DNA of 64,000 nucleotides from Phenylobacterium sp. (GTDB taxonomy: Bacteria > Pseudomonadota > Alphaproteobacteria > Caulobacterales > Caulobacteraceae): NCBI RefSeq assembly GCF_022402485.1, contig NZ_JAKRSA010000010.1, positions 120,457 through 184,456 of the forward strand, written 5' to 3'. Below are positions 8,852 through 19,528 of this stretch, piece by piece. Position 1 is the stretch's first letter; each line of letters opens with the position of its first letter. A program made the translations under genes and the position numbers. The notes beneath the pieces are model-generated. The model saw only the letters and a program-made list of their open reading frames with translations, was not told the DNA's origin and made no database searches.

Positions 8852-9568
8852 CTAGCGGGGAATTTCGGCGATCTTGGTCAGGGCCACCTGGCGATAGACC
8901 GCGCTGATCTCGAAGTAATGACGGAAGATGCCGTGGAACCGGTCAACCGCCTGCTTGACGCCCGGACCACCGATCTCGCTCTCGTCGTGCCAGTAGTCGT
9001 CCAGCACCATCATGCCGCCCACGTCCAGCAGGGCCGCGCAATAGGCCAGGTCCACCATCACCGCCCAGGCGGTGTGGCTGCCGTCCACATAGATGAGGTC
9101 GTAGCGCTCGCCGCGCTCGAGCATCTTGGGCAGTTCGTAGGTGGAGAAGCCCTTGTGGGTGGTCAGGCCGGCAAAGCCGAGCTTGGCCATGTTGCGGTGA
9201 AACCGGGGTTCAACCGCATGGTATTTTTCCTCTGGGTTGAGGGCTTCATCGAACCAGGGGTCGATGACCGTGACATCGAGCTTGGCCGGCAGCAGCCAGT
9301 CCATGAAGGCCAGGTTGCGCCCTTCATAGGCACCGATCTCCAGGTAACGGATCTGGCCACGGGGACCGGCAAAGTCCCGCAGCAGCGGTGCCACATAGGG
9401 GATGTTGTTGTCGGCCCACTCGGTGGTGAACTCAAACCCCATGGCCTGGCAGTGGGCGGCGAAGTCGGCCGCATCCTGGCTGGAGCGGGGTGTGCTCAGC
9501 ATGGTCTGGGCGAACTGGGGCGCAAAGCGGCCGTTCAGGGTAGCGAGCGCGCGGATCGGATCGGCCAA
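8852..9568 (-). CDS. Class I SAM-dependent methyltransferase
   Basis: A 238-residue protein with a Rossmann methyltransferase core: YLEIGAYEGRN as motif I, VTVIDPWFD as the acidic end of strand 2, and YDLIYVDGSHTAWAVMVDL followed by GGMMVLDDYWHDE, typical of the Methyltransf_24 group. The acceptor is unknown. A TTG start at 9568 is used because GAAGGAA lies about 8 bases upstream and no ATG is near. It stands alone between the SleB gene and the Rieske operon. Confidence 0.75.
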   Translation of the reverse strand: MADPIRALATLNGRFAPQFAQTMLSTPRSSQDAADFAAHCQAMGFEFTTEWADNNIPYVAPLLRDFAGPRGQIRYLEIGAYEGRNLAFMDWLLPAKLDVTVIDPWFDEALNPEEKYHAVEPRFHRNMAKLGFAGLTTHKGFSTYELPKMLERGERYDLIYVDGSHTAWAVMVDLAYCAALLDVGGMMVLDDYWHDESEIGGPGVKQAVDRFHGIFRHYFEISAVYRQVALTKIAEIPR

Positions 9569-9656
9569 GGCGACGGTTCCTTCTGAGGTCGACCTAAGAG
9601 ATAGCCCTAAGCCGTTAAAGAAGGGTCGCGGGCAGATCCTGCCGGCCCAGACCGGC

Positions 9657-10013
9657 TTAGGCCGTCACCACCCGGCCGTCCCGCACCTCAACAGGCCAAG
9701 GGGAAAGCCGCTCGCCGAAGCAGGGGCCGACCACGCATTCGCCGGTCAGAGGGGTGAACAGCGCCCCGTGGCCTGCGCAGAGGATGTGGCGGTGGTCTCT
9801 TGTCAGGTAGCGGTCGTCCAGCGCCGAGAGCGGCCAGCCGGCATGGGGGCAGCTATCCACATAGCCCCGGATCTCCTCGCCGATGCGGACCACGACGCCG
9901 GCGAACATGGCGCTGTCAGCCCGGAAGCGGAAGCTCTTGGCGCCCGGCGCATTGATCTCGTCGAGGGCGCAAAGATCGATCCCGGCGGCGGGTCTGGCGG
10001 GGTTATCGCTCAA
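9657..10013 (-). CDS. Small Rieske 2Fe-2S protein
   Basis: A 118-residue Rieske ferredoxin-like protein. Both cluster-binding boxes are present: CPHAGW (Cys/His) and CAGHGA (Cys/His). There is no signal peptide, so it is probably a soluble cytoplasmic electron carrier. Its TTG start overlaps the stop of the YciI-like gene (TTGA, 10010-10013), so translation is coupled. It is the last gene of tsaD-gpsA-yciI-Rieske. The redox partner is unknown. Confidence 0.85.
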   Translation of the reverse strand: MSDNPARPAAGIDLCALDEINAPGAKSFRFRADSAMFAGVVVRIGEEIRGYVDSCPHAGWPLSALDDRYLTRDHRHILCAGHGALFTPLTGECVVGPCFGERLSPWPVEVRDGRVVTA

Positions 10014-10297
10014 GCCAAGGCCCCGCGGGTGATCTTCATAGCCGAAATTTCCACCCGCTCGAAGACGCCGGCGGACTTGTAGGGATCAGCCGCGCTAAAG
10101 GCCTGAACCTCGGCCAGAGTGTCAGCCTCATAGAGGATCAGCGAGCCAGCCATCTCGCCGGCCTCGTCCAGCAGGGGGCCAGCCAGTTTCACGCGCTCCA
10201 GATGCTGGCCGATATAGGCCAGGTGGGCTTCGCGCACGGCCATGCGCTCAGACAGCGCGTTCTTCTTGTCGAAGCACATCAGCACGAAAATGGTCAT
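10010..10297 (-). CDS. YciI family protein
   Basis: A 95-residue dimeric alpha+beta-barrel protein of the YCII family. It begins [13 protein letters not shown] and contains [30 protein letters not shown], with family-typical His and Asp positions. Members bind or turn over small polar substrates, but few have known roles. Its ATG overlaps the gpsA stop (10294-10297) and its stop overlaps the Rieske start, so three genes are joined by four-base overlaps. Confidence 0.85.
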   Translation of the reverse strand: MTIFVLMCFDKKNALSERMAVREAHLAYIGQHLERVKLAGPLLDEAGEMAGSLILYEADTLAEVQAFSAADPYKSAGVFERVEISAMKITRGALA

Positions 10298-11307
10298 TCG
10301 GAGTCCTCGCGTTCGTCTTTCAGGGGGCGGGAGAGCAGGCCCGCGATGGCCGCGTCGACGCCGACCTCGCCGGCCAGTATGGCGGCAACCGCCTCGCAGA
10401 TCGGGGTCTCAACACCGAGTCTGGCGGCCAGCTGGCGCACGGCCGGTGCAGACGCCACGCCCTCGGCTACCGAGAGCTTGCCGGCCAGGGCCTGGTCGAG
10501 GGTCTGGCCAGCGCCCAGCGCCAGGCCGACGCTCATATTGCGCGACTGGGGGCTTGAGCAGGTCAGCACCAGATCCCCAAGGCCGCACAGGCCGGCCACG
10601 GTTTCAGGGCGGCCACCGAGGGCCACGGCCACCCGGGTCATTTCGGCAAAGCCCCGGGTGATCAGGGCCGCATGGGCTGAGCGGCCCAGGCCCCGGCCCT
10701 CGACGATCCCGCAGGCGATGGCCAGCACATTCTTGATCGCCCCGCCCACCTCGGCGCCGACCATGTCCGGGGCGTAGTAGGGGCGAAACGCCGGCAGGGC
10801 GATGGCCTCGGCGAGCGCCCGGCCCAGGGCCTCGTCAGGACAAGCCAGGGTCACGGCCGTGGGCAGGCCCCGGGCCACCTCGCCGGCGAAGCTGGGCCCC
10901 GACAGGACGGCTGGGGCGGCGTCGGGCAGGGTTTCGGCCAAGACCTCCGTCATCAGCTTCAGCGAGCCCTGCTCCACACCCTTGGCGCAGAGCAGTATGG
11001 GCAGGTCCGGCCGGGCGTGAGGGGCGAAGGCTGTAAGCGCGGCCCGCAGGTGCTGGGCCGGCGCCACCATCAGGATCAGGTCGCAGCCGGCAAGCCTCGC
11101 CAAATCATTGGTGCAGACAAGGGCGGGATCGAGGGGGACGCCCGGCAGGAAGAGGCTGTTCTCACCGGTTTCGGTGATGGCTGTGACCACCTCAGGCTCC
11201 CGGGCCCACAGGGTGGTGGCAAGGCCGGACCGGACACAGACCTGGGCCAGGGCGGTGCCCCAGGCGCCGGCACCGATGACCCCGGCCCGGTTGAAATCCT
11301 GGCTCAT
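10294..11307 (-). CDS. gpsA: NAD(P)-dependent glycerol-3-phosphate dehydrogenase
   Basis: A 337-residue enzyme that reduces dihydroxyacetone phosphate to sn-glycerol-3-phosphate for phospholipid synthesis. It has the N-terminal dinucleotide motif [15 protein letters not shown], the catalytic Lys in [14 protein letters not shown], and the C-terminal signature [19 protein letters not shown]. Length and motifs are normal for GpsA. Its start overlaps the tsaD stop by four bases (11304-11307). Confidence 0.95.
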   Translation of the reverse strand: MSQDFNRAGVIGAGAWGTALAQVCVRSGLATTLWAREPEVVTAITETGENSLFLPGVPLDPALVCTNDLARLAGCDLILMVAPAQHLRAALTAFAPHARPDLPILLCAKGVEQGSLKLMTEVLAETLPDAAPAVLSGPSFAGEVARGLPTAVTLACPDEALGRALAEAIALPAFRPYYAPDMVGAEVGGAIKNVLAIACGIVEGRGLGRSAHAALITRGFAEMTRVAVALGGRPETVAGLCGLGDLVLTCSSPQSRNMSVGLALGAGQTLDQALAGKLSVAEGVASAPAVRQLAARLGVETPICEAVAAILAGEVGVDAAIAGLLSRPLKDEREDSE

Positions 11308-12392
11308 GCCTTGGCGCCTTTCCGACCTGCGAGGTGACTGGGGTGGGCTGCGGCAGCCGCCGCGTCCAGGGGCCAGCGGGGCCGAGCTGGAGCGTCCAGG
11401 GGGTCGCTAAGCCCCAGCGCCAGCCGCTCGGCACCGGCCAGGGCGATCATCGCCGCATTGTCGGTGCAATAGGCGAGCGGCGGGGCGGTGAAGGAAAAGC
11501 CATGGCTGTGGGCGGCGTCCTCCAGCACGGCGCGCACCGTTGCATTGGCGGCCACCCCGCCGGCCACCACAAAGCGCAGGGCCTCGCCGCTGTGGCCTTG
11601 GGCATAGAGGTCCATGGCCCGGGCGGTGCGTTCGCGCAGCTGGCGGGCGATGGCGGCCTGAACCGCAGCGGCCAGGTCCCGGCGCTCATCGGGCGTCGTC
11701 AGCGTCTCGGCGATGCGGGCCGCAGCGGTCTTCAGGCCTGAGAAGGAAAAGTCGCAGTCCTTGTGGCCAAGCCTGGCTCGCGGCAAGGGGTAGCGGTCGG
11801 GATCACCCCCCACGGCCAGCTTCTCCAGGGCCGGCCCCCCCGGATAGGGCAGGCCCAGGGTCTTGGCGATCTTGTCGAAGGCCTCACCGGCGGCGTCGTC
11901 GATGGTGGTGCCCAGGCGCCGGCAGGCCCCAACCCCGCCCACCTCCAGCAGCTGGCAATGGCCGCCGGAGACCAGCAGCAGCAGAAAGGGATAGGGAACG
12001 TCCGCTCCGAGCCGGGCGGAGACCGCATGGCCCTCCAGATGGTTCACGGCTACCAGCGGCAGGGACCGGGCCAAGGCCACGGCCTTGCCAAAGGCCAGCC
12101 CCACCATCACCCCGCCCACCAGGCCAGGTCCGGCTGTGGCCGCGACCCCATCCAGGTCGTCATAGGAGAGGTCCGCCTCGCCCATGGCCTGGGCGGCGAT
12201 GGCATCGATGGCTTCCACGTGGGAGCGCGCGGCGATTTCGGGGACCACACCGCCATAGGGGGCGTGCTGGGCGATCTGGCTGGCGATCACCGAGGCCAGG
12301 ACGGTTGCACGACCTTCATCGTCCAGGCGCACGACCGCCGCAGCGGTTTCATCGCAGCTGGTCTCCAGGCCCAGGACGGTGAGCCCGGTCAT
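11304..12392 (-). CDS. tsaD: tRNA N6-threonylcarbamoyladenosine transferase TsaD
   Basis: A 362-residue Kae1/TsaD protein that transfers the threonylcarbamoyl group to A37 of ANN-decoding tRNAs with TsaB and TsaE. N-terminal [16 protein letters not shown], the metal-binding HLEGHAVSA pair of His, and the phosphate-binding [12 protein letters not shown] are visible. The ATG at 12392 matches the usual family N terminus; an in-frame ATG at 12440 is possible. The frame stays open for 170 more codons, but that part is antisense to hemC. TsaB is encoded about 23 kb away in this window. Confidence 0.95.
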   Translation of the reverse strand: MTGLTVLGLETSCDETAAAVVRLDDEGRATVLASVIASQIAQHAPYGGVVPEIAARSHVEAIDAIAAQAMGEADLSYDDLDGVAATAGPGLVGGVMVGLAFGKAVALARSLPLVAVNHLEGHAVSARLGADVPYPFLLLLVSGGHCQLLEVGGVGACRRLGTTIDDAAGEAFDKIAKTLGLPYPGGPALEKLAVGGDPDRYPLPRARLGHKDCDFSFSGLKTAAARIAETLTTPDERRDLAAAVQAAIARQLRERTARAMDLYAQGHSGEALRFVVAGGVAANATVRAVLEDAAHSHGFSFTAPPLAYCTDNAAMIALAGAERLALGLSDPLDAPARPRWPLDAAAAAAHPSHLAGRKGAKA

Positions 12393-12464
12393 CTGGTTGC
12401 GGCCAAGACGCCTGTCCTGTAGCAGCGGGCTGTCAGTCATCGCATCGCAGGTAGACCGCTCACC

Positions 12465-13427
12465 GTGTCTTCGCAACCGCCCGTCGTCCGCATCGGGGCC
12501 CGAGGGTCCCAGCTTTCCCTGGCCCAGGCTGGCCAGATGCAGCGCCGCATCGCCGCCGCGCTTGGCGCCGCGCCGCAGGACGCCGAGAAGGTGGCCCCCC
12601 TGATCGTCATCCGCACCTCGGGCGACCAGATCCAGGACCGGCGCTTGCTGGAGGTCGGCGGCAAGGGCCTGTTCACCAAGGAGATCGAGGAGGCGATGCT
12701 CGAGGGCCGTATCGACTGCGCCGTCCACTCCATGAAGGACATGCCCGCCCTCTTGCCCGAGGGCCTGGTCATTGCCGCCATCCCGGAGCGGGAAGATCCC
12801 CGGGACGCCTTCCTCAGCCGAGGGGCTGCGACCCTTGAGGATCTGCCTCAGGGCGCCAAGCTCGGCACCGCCAGCCTGCGCCGCCAGGCCCAGAGCCTGC
12901 ATGCCCGCCCCGACCTGGATGTTCAGCTTCTGCGGGGCAATGTGGGCACGCGGATCGCCAAGCTCGAAGCCGGGGAATACGACGCCATCATTCTGGCCCT
13001 CTCAGGCCTCAAGCGACTGGGGCTGGACGGGGCGGCCAGGAGCTTCATCGATCCGGTGGAGCGCCCGCCGGCCCCGGGCCAAGGCGCCCTGGCCATCGAG
13101 ACCCGCGAGGCCGATCAGGACCAGCCCTGGCTGGCCGCCCTGCGCGACCTGGACACCACCATCACGGTGGCGGCGGAACGGGGCGCCATGGCAGCCCTGG
13201 AAAGCTCCTGCCGCACGCCGATCGGGGCCTATGCGACCCTCAAGGCCCGCCAGCTGGTCCTGATCGTCGAGGCCCTGTCCCCGGACGGCCGCCTGCGGTT
13301 CCGCCGGGAAGCCGGGCTGGACCTCAGCCGCGCCGACGATGCGATCTCCGCAGCCCGGGGCCTCGGCCTGAAGCTCGGCGCCGAGCTCCGGGATGAGGCC
13401 GGTGACGCCATCATCCTACCCGAATAG
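12465..13427 (+). CDS. hemC: Porphobilinogen deaminase
   Basis: A 320-residue hydroxymethylbilane synthase that polymerises four porphobilinogens in tetrapyrrole synthesis. It has [17 protein letters not shown] at the N terminus, the active-site [18 protein letters not shown], the [18 protein letters not shown] segment, and the dipyrromethane-attachment Cys in [14 protein letters not shown]. The start is GTG 12465. It is divergent from tsaD across about 70 bp and is followed by hemD. Confidence 0.95.
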   Translation: MSSQPPVVRIGARGSQLSLAQAGQMQRRIAAALGAAPQDAEKVAPLIVIRTSGDQIQDRRLLEVGGKGLFTKEIEEAMLEGRIDCAVHSMKDMPALLPEGLVIAAIPEREDPRDAFLSRGAATLEDLPQGAKLGTASLRRQAQSLHARPDLDVQLLRGNVGTRIAKLEAGEYDAIILALSGLKRLGLDGAARSFIDPVERPPAPGQGALAIETREADQDQPWLAALRDLDTTITVAAERGAMAALESSCRTPIGAYATLKARQLVLIVEALSPDGRLRFRREAGLDLSRADDAISAARGLGLKLGAELRDEAGDAIILPE

Positions 13428-13475
13428 ACCCGTGCGGGGTTGCATGCGGCCGGAAGGTCAAGCTTTGGTTTGTCC

Positions 13476-14204
13476 ATGACCGCCCCCCAAAAGCGTCTGA
13501 TCTGGATCACCCGGGCCGAGCCTGGGGCCACCCCCACCGCCGCCCGGGTCCGGGCGCTCGGGCATCGACCCCTGATCTTGCCTCTGCTGGAGGTGCGCCC
13601 AGTGACCGAGGCGCCCCCAGACCTTTCAGGGGTAGGTGCCCTGGCCTTTACCAGCGCCAACGGGGCGCGGATGTTCGCCAAGCTGAGCTCGAACCGCACC
13701 CTGCCGGTTTTCGCCGTTGGCGCGGCCTGCGCCCAGGCCGCCCGGGCGGTGGGATTTCGCCACGTGCTGTCGGCCGACGGGGATGTGGCCGCCCTGGCGG
13801 CGGGGATCATCAGCCGGGCTGGCGAGTTCAAGGGGGGCGTCCTGCATCCCTCGGCCACCGAGCCGGCGGGGGATCTCGCCGGGGCCCTTGGCCAGGCCGG
13901 CGTCGCCCTGCGCAGCTTGCCCATCTATGAGACCTGCCCCCTGACTCCGTCCCCCGAGGCCCTGACCGAGGCCCTGCAGGCCGACGCGGCCCTCGTCTAT
14001 TCCCCGAAGGCCGCGCAACAGCTGGCCAAGGTGATGCGAGGGCGCACGGCGCCGGCGATGCGTGCGCTTTGTCTCTCCAAGGCCGTCGCCAAGCCCCTGG
14101 CCAGGGCCAGGATCGGCCCCCGAACCTTTGCCCCCGTGCCCCTGGAGTCGGCCCTGTTGAACCTCATCGACCGCGCGGCTGCTCCGTTAGGGCCAACGGC
14201 TTGA
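13476..14204 (+). CDS. hemD: Uroporphyrinogen-III synthase
   Basis: About 242 residues with the weakly conserved HemD fold, which cyclises hydroxymethylbilane to uroporphyrinogen III. Recognisable segments are IWITRAEPGATPTAARV at the start, ALAFTSANGARMFA and YSPKAAQQLAKVM. The ATG at 13476 fits the family N terminus (ITRAEPGA close to the start); the open frame begins at 13440. It lies directly downstream of hemC in the common hemCD order, which supports the call for a poorly conserved family. Confidence 0.9.
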   Translation: MTAPQKRLIWITRAEPGATPTAARVRALGHRPLILPLLEVRPVTEAPPDLSGVGALAFTSANGARMFAKLSSNRTLPVFAVGAACAQAARAVGFRHVLSADGDVAALAAGIISRAGEFKGGVLHPSATEPAGDLAGALGQAGVALRSLPIYETCPLTPSPEALTEALQADAALVYSPKAAQQLAKVMRGRTAPAMRALCLSKAVAKPLARARIGPRTFAPVPLESALLNLIDRAAAPLGPTA

Positions 14205-14206
14205 CC

Positions 14207-14359
14207 GTGAAACCAGGACCCGACGATCCGTCAGATCAGGACCCGACCCGGCCGCTGCTCGGCCCGCGGTTCTGGCTGCTGATCAGCTTTACGGTGGTCT
14301 GCATCCTGGCGGGCCTGGCGGTGGCCTGGCTTGGCCCGGTCTGGTTCCCAGCCCCCTGA
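14207..14359 (+). CDS. Small single-pass membrane protein
   Basis: A 50-residue protein with an acidic, Pro-rich N terminus (KPGPDDPSDQDPTRPLLG) and one hydrophobic helix (about residues 22-43, FWLLISFTVVCILAGLAVAW). It starts at GTG 14207, three bases after the hemD stop, or at TTG 14201, which overlaps that stop as TTGA. Its position suggests co-transcription with hemCD. In many alphaproteobacteria a larger membrane protein follows hemD; this could be a short counterpart, but no homology is evident. Function unknown. Confidence 0.55.
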   Translation: MKPGPDDPSDQDPTRPLLGPRFWLLISFTVVCILAGLAVAWLGPVWFPAP

Positions 14360-14461
14360 CAGCCACAGGGAACCACGCAGGCGCTTGGCGAGCGCCCCAA
14401 GAGCCGCTAAACAGCCGGCCCGGACGGAAGACTTGGCCCTGCCCAGCCCCCGTCGCCACGG

Positions 14462-14537
14462 GCCGCCTTAGCTCAGCCGGTAGAGCGGCGCATTCGTAAT
14501 GCGTAGGTCAGGTGTTCGAGTCACCTAGGCGGCACCA
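14462..14537 (+). tRNA. tRNA-Thr (CGU)
   Basis: A 76-base cloverleaf. The acceptor GCCGCCT (14462-14468) pairs with AGGCGGC (14527-14533), followed by discriminator A and an encoded CCA. The anticodon stem GCGCA/TGCGT encloses the loop TTCGTAA, giving anticodon CGT for threonine ACG codons. The T arm is AGGTG-TTCGAGT-CACCT. It stands alone between the hemCD group and the chemoreceptor gene. Confidence 0.95.
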
Positions 14538-14591
14538 TCCCCGTTCGCTGCGTTGCCAGGCGCGGGGGCGGAACCTGCCACTTCCCAAATT

Positions 14592-14626
14592 GGTACCCGA
14601 ACCGGGTAACTCGGTTCGGTGAACCC
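14592..14626. promoter_or_regulatory. Inverted repeat upstream of chemoreceptor gene
   Basis: CCGAACCG at 14597-14604 and CGGTTCGG at 14612-14619 form a perfect 8-bp inverted repeat with a 7-base spacer. GGT/ACC pairs lie just outside. It is 80-110 bases upstream of the chemoreceptor ATG and 55 bases after the tRNA. It could be an operator or a hairpin closing the tRNA transcript; there is no T-tract. A GANTC (CcrM) site, GAATC, lies at about 14641. Confidence 0.4.
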
Positions 14627-14705
14627 TCGGGCGGCATAGTGAATCTTACGCATCGTTAAGTCCCTCGGGCGCAAATCGTCGCATCAACTTGGGACAAAAT
14701 GTCAC

Positions 14706-16559
14706 ATGCTTCGCTCCATTCGCGCCAAGCTTCTGGCGGTCATCTCCATCCTGGCCATCGGCCTCGTCATCATGGGCACCTTCGCCTTTATCGGATTGCG
14801 TGACGGGGGTGACCGGATCGACCGGGTCATCGCCGACCGCGTTGCGCCCATGGGCCAACTGAAGGCGGTAGCCGACGCCTACGCGGTCAGCGTGGTGGAC
14901 GCCGCCTGGAAAGTTCAAACCGGCCAGCTGAGCTGGGAAGAGGGGGCTCAGGGCGTCACCGATGCCCGCGCGGTCATCACCCGGGAATGGACGGCCTACA
15001 GCGCCACCAGCATGACGGCTGAGGAAGCGGCCCTCAAGGACAAGGCCGAGGCGGCTAAGGCGGAAGCCTATCTTGTGATCGACACCCTGGAGTCGATCAT
15101 GCAGCGCCGCGATCAAGCGGCCCTGGAGCAGTTCACCGCCCAAAGCCTCTACACGCCCATCGACCGGGTCAGCGGGGCCATCAGCGACCTTACGGCCCTG
15201 CAGTTCAAGGTTTCCCTGGAAGAAGGCCGGGCGGCCAACGTCGCCTCCAACTGGTTCCTGAAGGCCATCGGCCTGGCGGCGCTCTGCGCCCTGGGGGCAC
15301 TGATCGCCTCGCTCTACATCGTCATCTTCGGGGTGACCCGGCCTCTGAACGGCATGGTGCAGGCCATGCGGCGGCTGGCGGACGGCGACAACGAGGTCGA
15401 GGTGCCCGCCATGGGTCGGGCCGATGAAGTCGGCGCGATGGCTGAGACCGTCGCCCACTTCAAGGCCAACGCCATTGAGCGGGTCCGGCTTGAGCAGGAG
15501 ACCGCCGCCTCTGACGCCGCGCGCCGGGCCGAGCGCCAGCGCAACGACGCCGAACGGGCCGAAGCCGCTGCTCAGCTGGCCGAGGTGGTCGAGGCCCTCG
15601 GTGAAGGCCTTAAGCGCCTGGCTGCCGGCGACCTCGCCTCGCGGCTGAACAGCCCCTTTGCGGCGGACTATGAGCGTCTGCGTGGCGACTTCAACGCCTC
15701 GGTGGCGACCCTCAACAGCGCTATCAGCGCCGTGGCAAATGGTGCCCGCGGCATCGGTGGCGGAGTCGAGGAAATCGCCCAGGCCTCCGATGATCTGTCC
15801 CGCCGGACCGAGCAGCAGGCTGCGGGCCTGGAAGAGACCGCCGCAGCTCTCGACCAGATTACCGCCACGGTCCGTCAGACCGCCGACGGTGCCCGTCAGG
15901 CCAATGCGGCGATTTCCGAGGCCAAGACCGAGTCGGAGCGCTCCGGTGCTGTGGTGATCCAGGCCGTCCAGGCCATGAGCGAGATCGAGAAGTCCTCGGC
16001 TGAGATCACCCAGATCATCGGCGTGATTGACGAGATCGCCTTCCAGACCAACCTGCTGGCCCTGAACGCAGGTGTCGAGGCGGCCCGAGCTGGTGATGCC
16101 GGCCGTGGTTTTGCCGTCGTCGCCTCCGAGGTTCGCGCCCTGGCCCAACGCTCGGCCGACGCTGCCAAGGAGATCAAGAGTCTGATCAGCGCCTCATCCC
16201 AGCAGGTGGCCCAAGGGGTCAGCCTGGTGGGGGAAACCGGCCAGGCCCTGCAGCGGATCGTAACCCACGTGGCCGAGATCGATGGTCTGGTGGCGGCCAT
16301 TGCGGCGGGTGCCAATGAACAGGCGATCGGCCTGCAGGAGGTCAATACCGCCGTCAATGAGATGGACCGGGTGACCCAGCAGAACGCCGCCATGGTGGAA
16401 GAAGCCACCGCAGCCACCCAGGGCCTGAAGGGCGAAACCCGTGACCTTCTCAGCCTGGTGGCGCGGTTCCGGGTTGATGAGGCCTCAGACGGCAAGCAGG
16501 CCTCTCCGGCCCTGGCGCTTCGCCAGCAACTGGCCGTGGCGGTGGGGAGCCGGTTCTAA
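14706..16559 (+). CDS. Methyl-accepting chemotaxis protein
   Basis: A 617-residue transducer. TM1 is at about residues 8-30, followed by a helical periplasmic sensor of roughly 160 residues (four-helix-bundle type) and TM2 at about 192-215. HAMP follows (about 215-268), then a second HAMP-like segment (about 290-345) and the signalling domain. The conserved tip [22 protein letters not shown] and [20 protein letters not shown] are intact, so it should couple to CheA/CheW. There is no C-terminal CheR-binding pentapeptide (it ends VAVGSRF). The ligand is unknown. It is monocistronic by position. Confidence 0.92.
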   Translation: MLRSIRAKLLAVISILAIGLVIMGTFAFIGLRDGGDRIDRVIADRVAPMGQLKAVADAYAVSVVDAAWKVQTGQLSWEEGAQGVTDARAVITREWTAYSATSMTAEEAALKDKAEAAKAEAYLVIDTLESIMQRRDQAALEQFTAQSLYTPIDRVSGAISDLTALQFKVSLEEGRAANVASNWFLKAIGLAALCALGALIASLYIVIFGVTRPLNGMVQAMRRLADGDNEVEVPAMGRADEVGAMAETVAHFKANAIERVRLEQETAASDAARRAERQRNDAERAEAAAQLAEVVEALGEGLKRLAAGDLASRLNSPFAADYERLRGDFNASVATLNSAISAVANGARGIGGGVEEIAQASDDLSRRTEQQAAGLEETAAALDQITATVRQTADGARQANAAISEAKTESERSGAVVIQAVQAMSEIEKSSAEITQIIGVIDEIAFQTNLLALNAGVEAARAGDAGRGFAVVASEVRALAQRSADAAKEIKSLISASSQQVAQGVSLVGETGQALQRIVTHVAEIDGLVAAIAAGANEQAIGLQEVNTAVNEMDRVTQQNAAMVEEATAATQGLKGETRDLLSLVARFRVDEASDGKQASPALALRQQLAVAVGSRF

Positions 16560-16587
16560 GGCTCACCCCGCCCGAGCCGGTGTGCGG

Positions 16588-17124
16588 TCAGGCCTTGCCC
16601 TCGTCCTCCTGCTGAACCCAGCGGGGGTCCTGGGGCGGGAGCATGGCCTCACCGCCCCGGCGCAGGCCCTGCAGCAGGATCCGCATGTGGCCGTAATTGG
16701 CCCGCACCAGGGCCTGGACTTCGGGCCCGCGCAGGATTTCGGCGGGGATGACCACGCCCTTCCCGCCGACCTTCTGGCAGAAGCCCATCTTCTCGAGCCG
16801 GCCGGTATGACGGCGGGCCGTCTCATAGGGCAGGCCAAGGAACTGCGAGACCCCGAGAACGCTGACGGGACGACGCAGATCATCTGGAAACACCCCGTCG
16901 ACCGCCATGGCGTTAAACTGGGCTGGACGGTTCAGGTGCTGCACTGAGCCCTGGGCGATGGTCAGGAAGACCAGGCCGGTGAGCAGGTTCCCGTCAAACA
17001 GGTCCCCCAGAGAGGCCGCCATCTGGATAAAGTAATCGGTGCCCAGGCGCATGGCATAGCGCTGCAGAGCAATCTCGTGCAGGTCGCTGGCCGCTGTGCT
17101 GACGGGAAAGCTGCTTTGATCCAA
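16588..17124 (-). CDS. Winged-helix transcriptional regulator
   Basis: About 178 residues. A helical N-terminal half containing YAMRLGTDYFIQMAASLGDLFDGNLLTGLVFL precedes a winged helix-turn-helix segment (VSVLGVSQFLGLPYETARRHTGRLEKMGFC). The C-terminal part contains RANYGHMRILLQGL. The DNA-binding helix resembles MarR/ArsR-like or Rrf2-like folds, but I cannot assign a family. The start is uncertain: TTG 17124 follows a G-rich stretch, and the open frame extends to TTG 17220. A 17-bp palindrome lies upstream, between it and divergent nadE, and may be its own operator. Confidence 0.7.
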   Translation of the reverse strand: MDQSSFPVSTAASDLHEIALQRYAMRLGTDYFIQMAASLGDLFDGNLLTGLVFLTIAQGSVQHLNRPAQFNAMAVDGVFPDDLRRPVSVLGVSQFLGLPYETARRHTGRLEKMGFCQKVGGKGVVIPAEILRGPEVQALVRANYGHMRILLQGLRRGGEAMLPPQDPRWVQQEDEGKA

Positions 17125-17150
17125 GTCCGTATCCCCCCCCGATCTCTGGG

Positions 17151-17167
17151 GCCGAACAGAGTTCGGC
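17151..17167. promoter_or_regulatory. 17-bp palindrome between divergent regulator and nadE
   Basis: GCCGAAC (17151-17157), AGA, GTTCGGC (17161-17167): a perfect 7+3+7 inverted repeat. It lies about 27 bases upstream of the regulator start I chose and about 190 bases upstream of the nadE ATG. Its place between divergent genes, one of which is a DNA-binding protein, suggests an autoregulatory operator. The spacing does not match the alphaproteobacterial LexA box (GTTC-N7-GTTC). Confidence 0.45.
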
Positions 17168-17358
17168 GAATAAAGTGCGACAGTGGGTATGGCACCGCAG
17201 GGTTCCGAGTACGAGCCCAAGGATTACTATCTTGGGTATCTTGGACGCAAACTGGGCCGGCTTGGACCTGACTGAACCGGCCATTTGCCCGCCTCGCGCC
17301 AAAGCGGCATTTGTGGCAAGCAGGCTGGAACGCGCGGTCTGAGGTTTTGGGGAGCGGC

Positions 17359-19404
<2,046 letters not shown>

Positions 19405-19453
19405 CAGCCACAGGGCGTGCTCCGGTTCAGACCGGTCTTGGGCAAACACTGAA

Positions 19454-19486
19454 GAGGGCCGGAACGCTGCTGGCGTTCCGGCCCTC
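19454..19486. terminator. Bidirectional terminator hairpin, nadE/infB
   Basis: A perfect 14-bp inverted repeat (19454-19467 with 19473-19486, arms beginning GAGGGCCGG) with a 5-base loop, TGCTG. It lies in the 124-bp gap between the convergent stops of nadE and infB. The T-tracts are weak on both sides, but stem length and position make a bidirectional terminator likely. Confidence 0.75.
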
Positions 19487-19528
19487 CTGTCGTTTGAGGC
19501 TCACCCGCACGCGGCAGGTTTTGAGGGC

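Noticed and set aside
12393..12902. 170-codon N-terminal extension of TsaD
   Set aside because: It lies antisense to hemC, lacks TsaD features, and a proper ATG precedes [11 protein letters not shown].
14646..16148. A 500-codon open frame antisense to the chemoreceptor gene
   Set aside because: It is an artefact of high-GC codon use. The plus-strand protein has clear domains; the antisense product is Gly/His/Asp-rich without a recognisable fold.
17151..17167. LexA/SOS box
   Set aside because: The alphaproteobacterial box is a GTTC-N7-GTTC direct repeat and the Gram-positive box has a 4-base spacer. This is an inverted repeat with a 3-base spacer.
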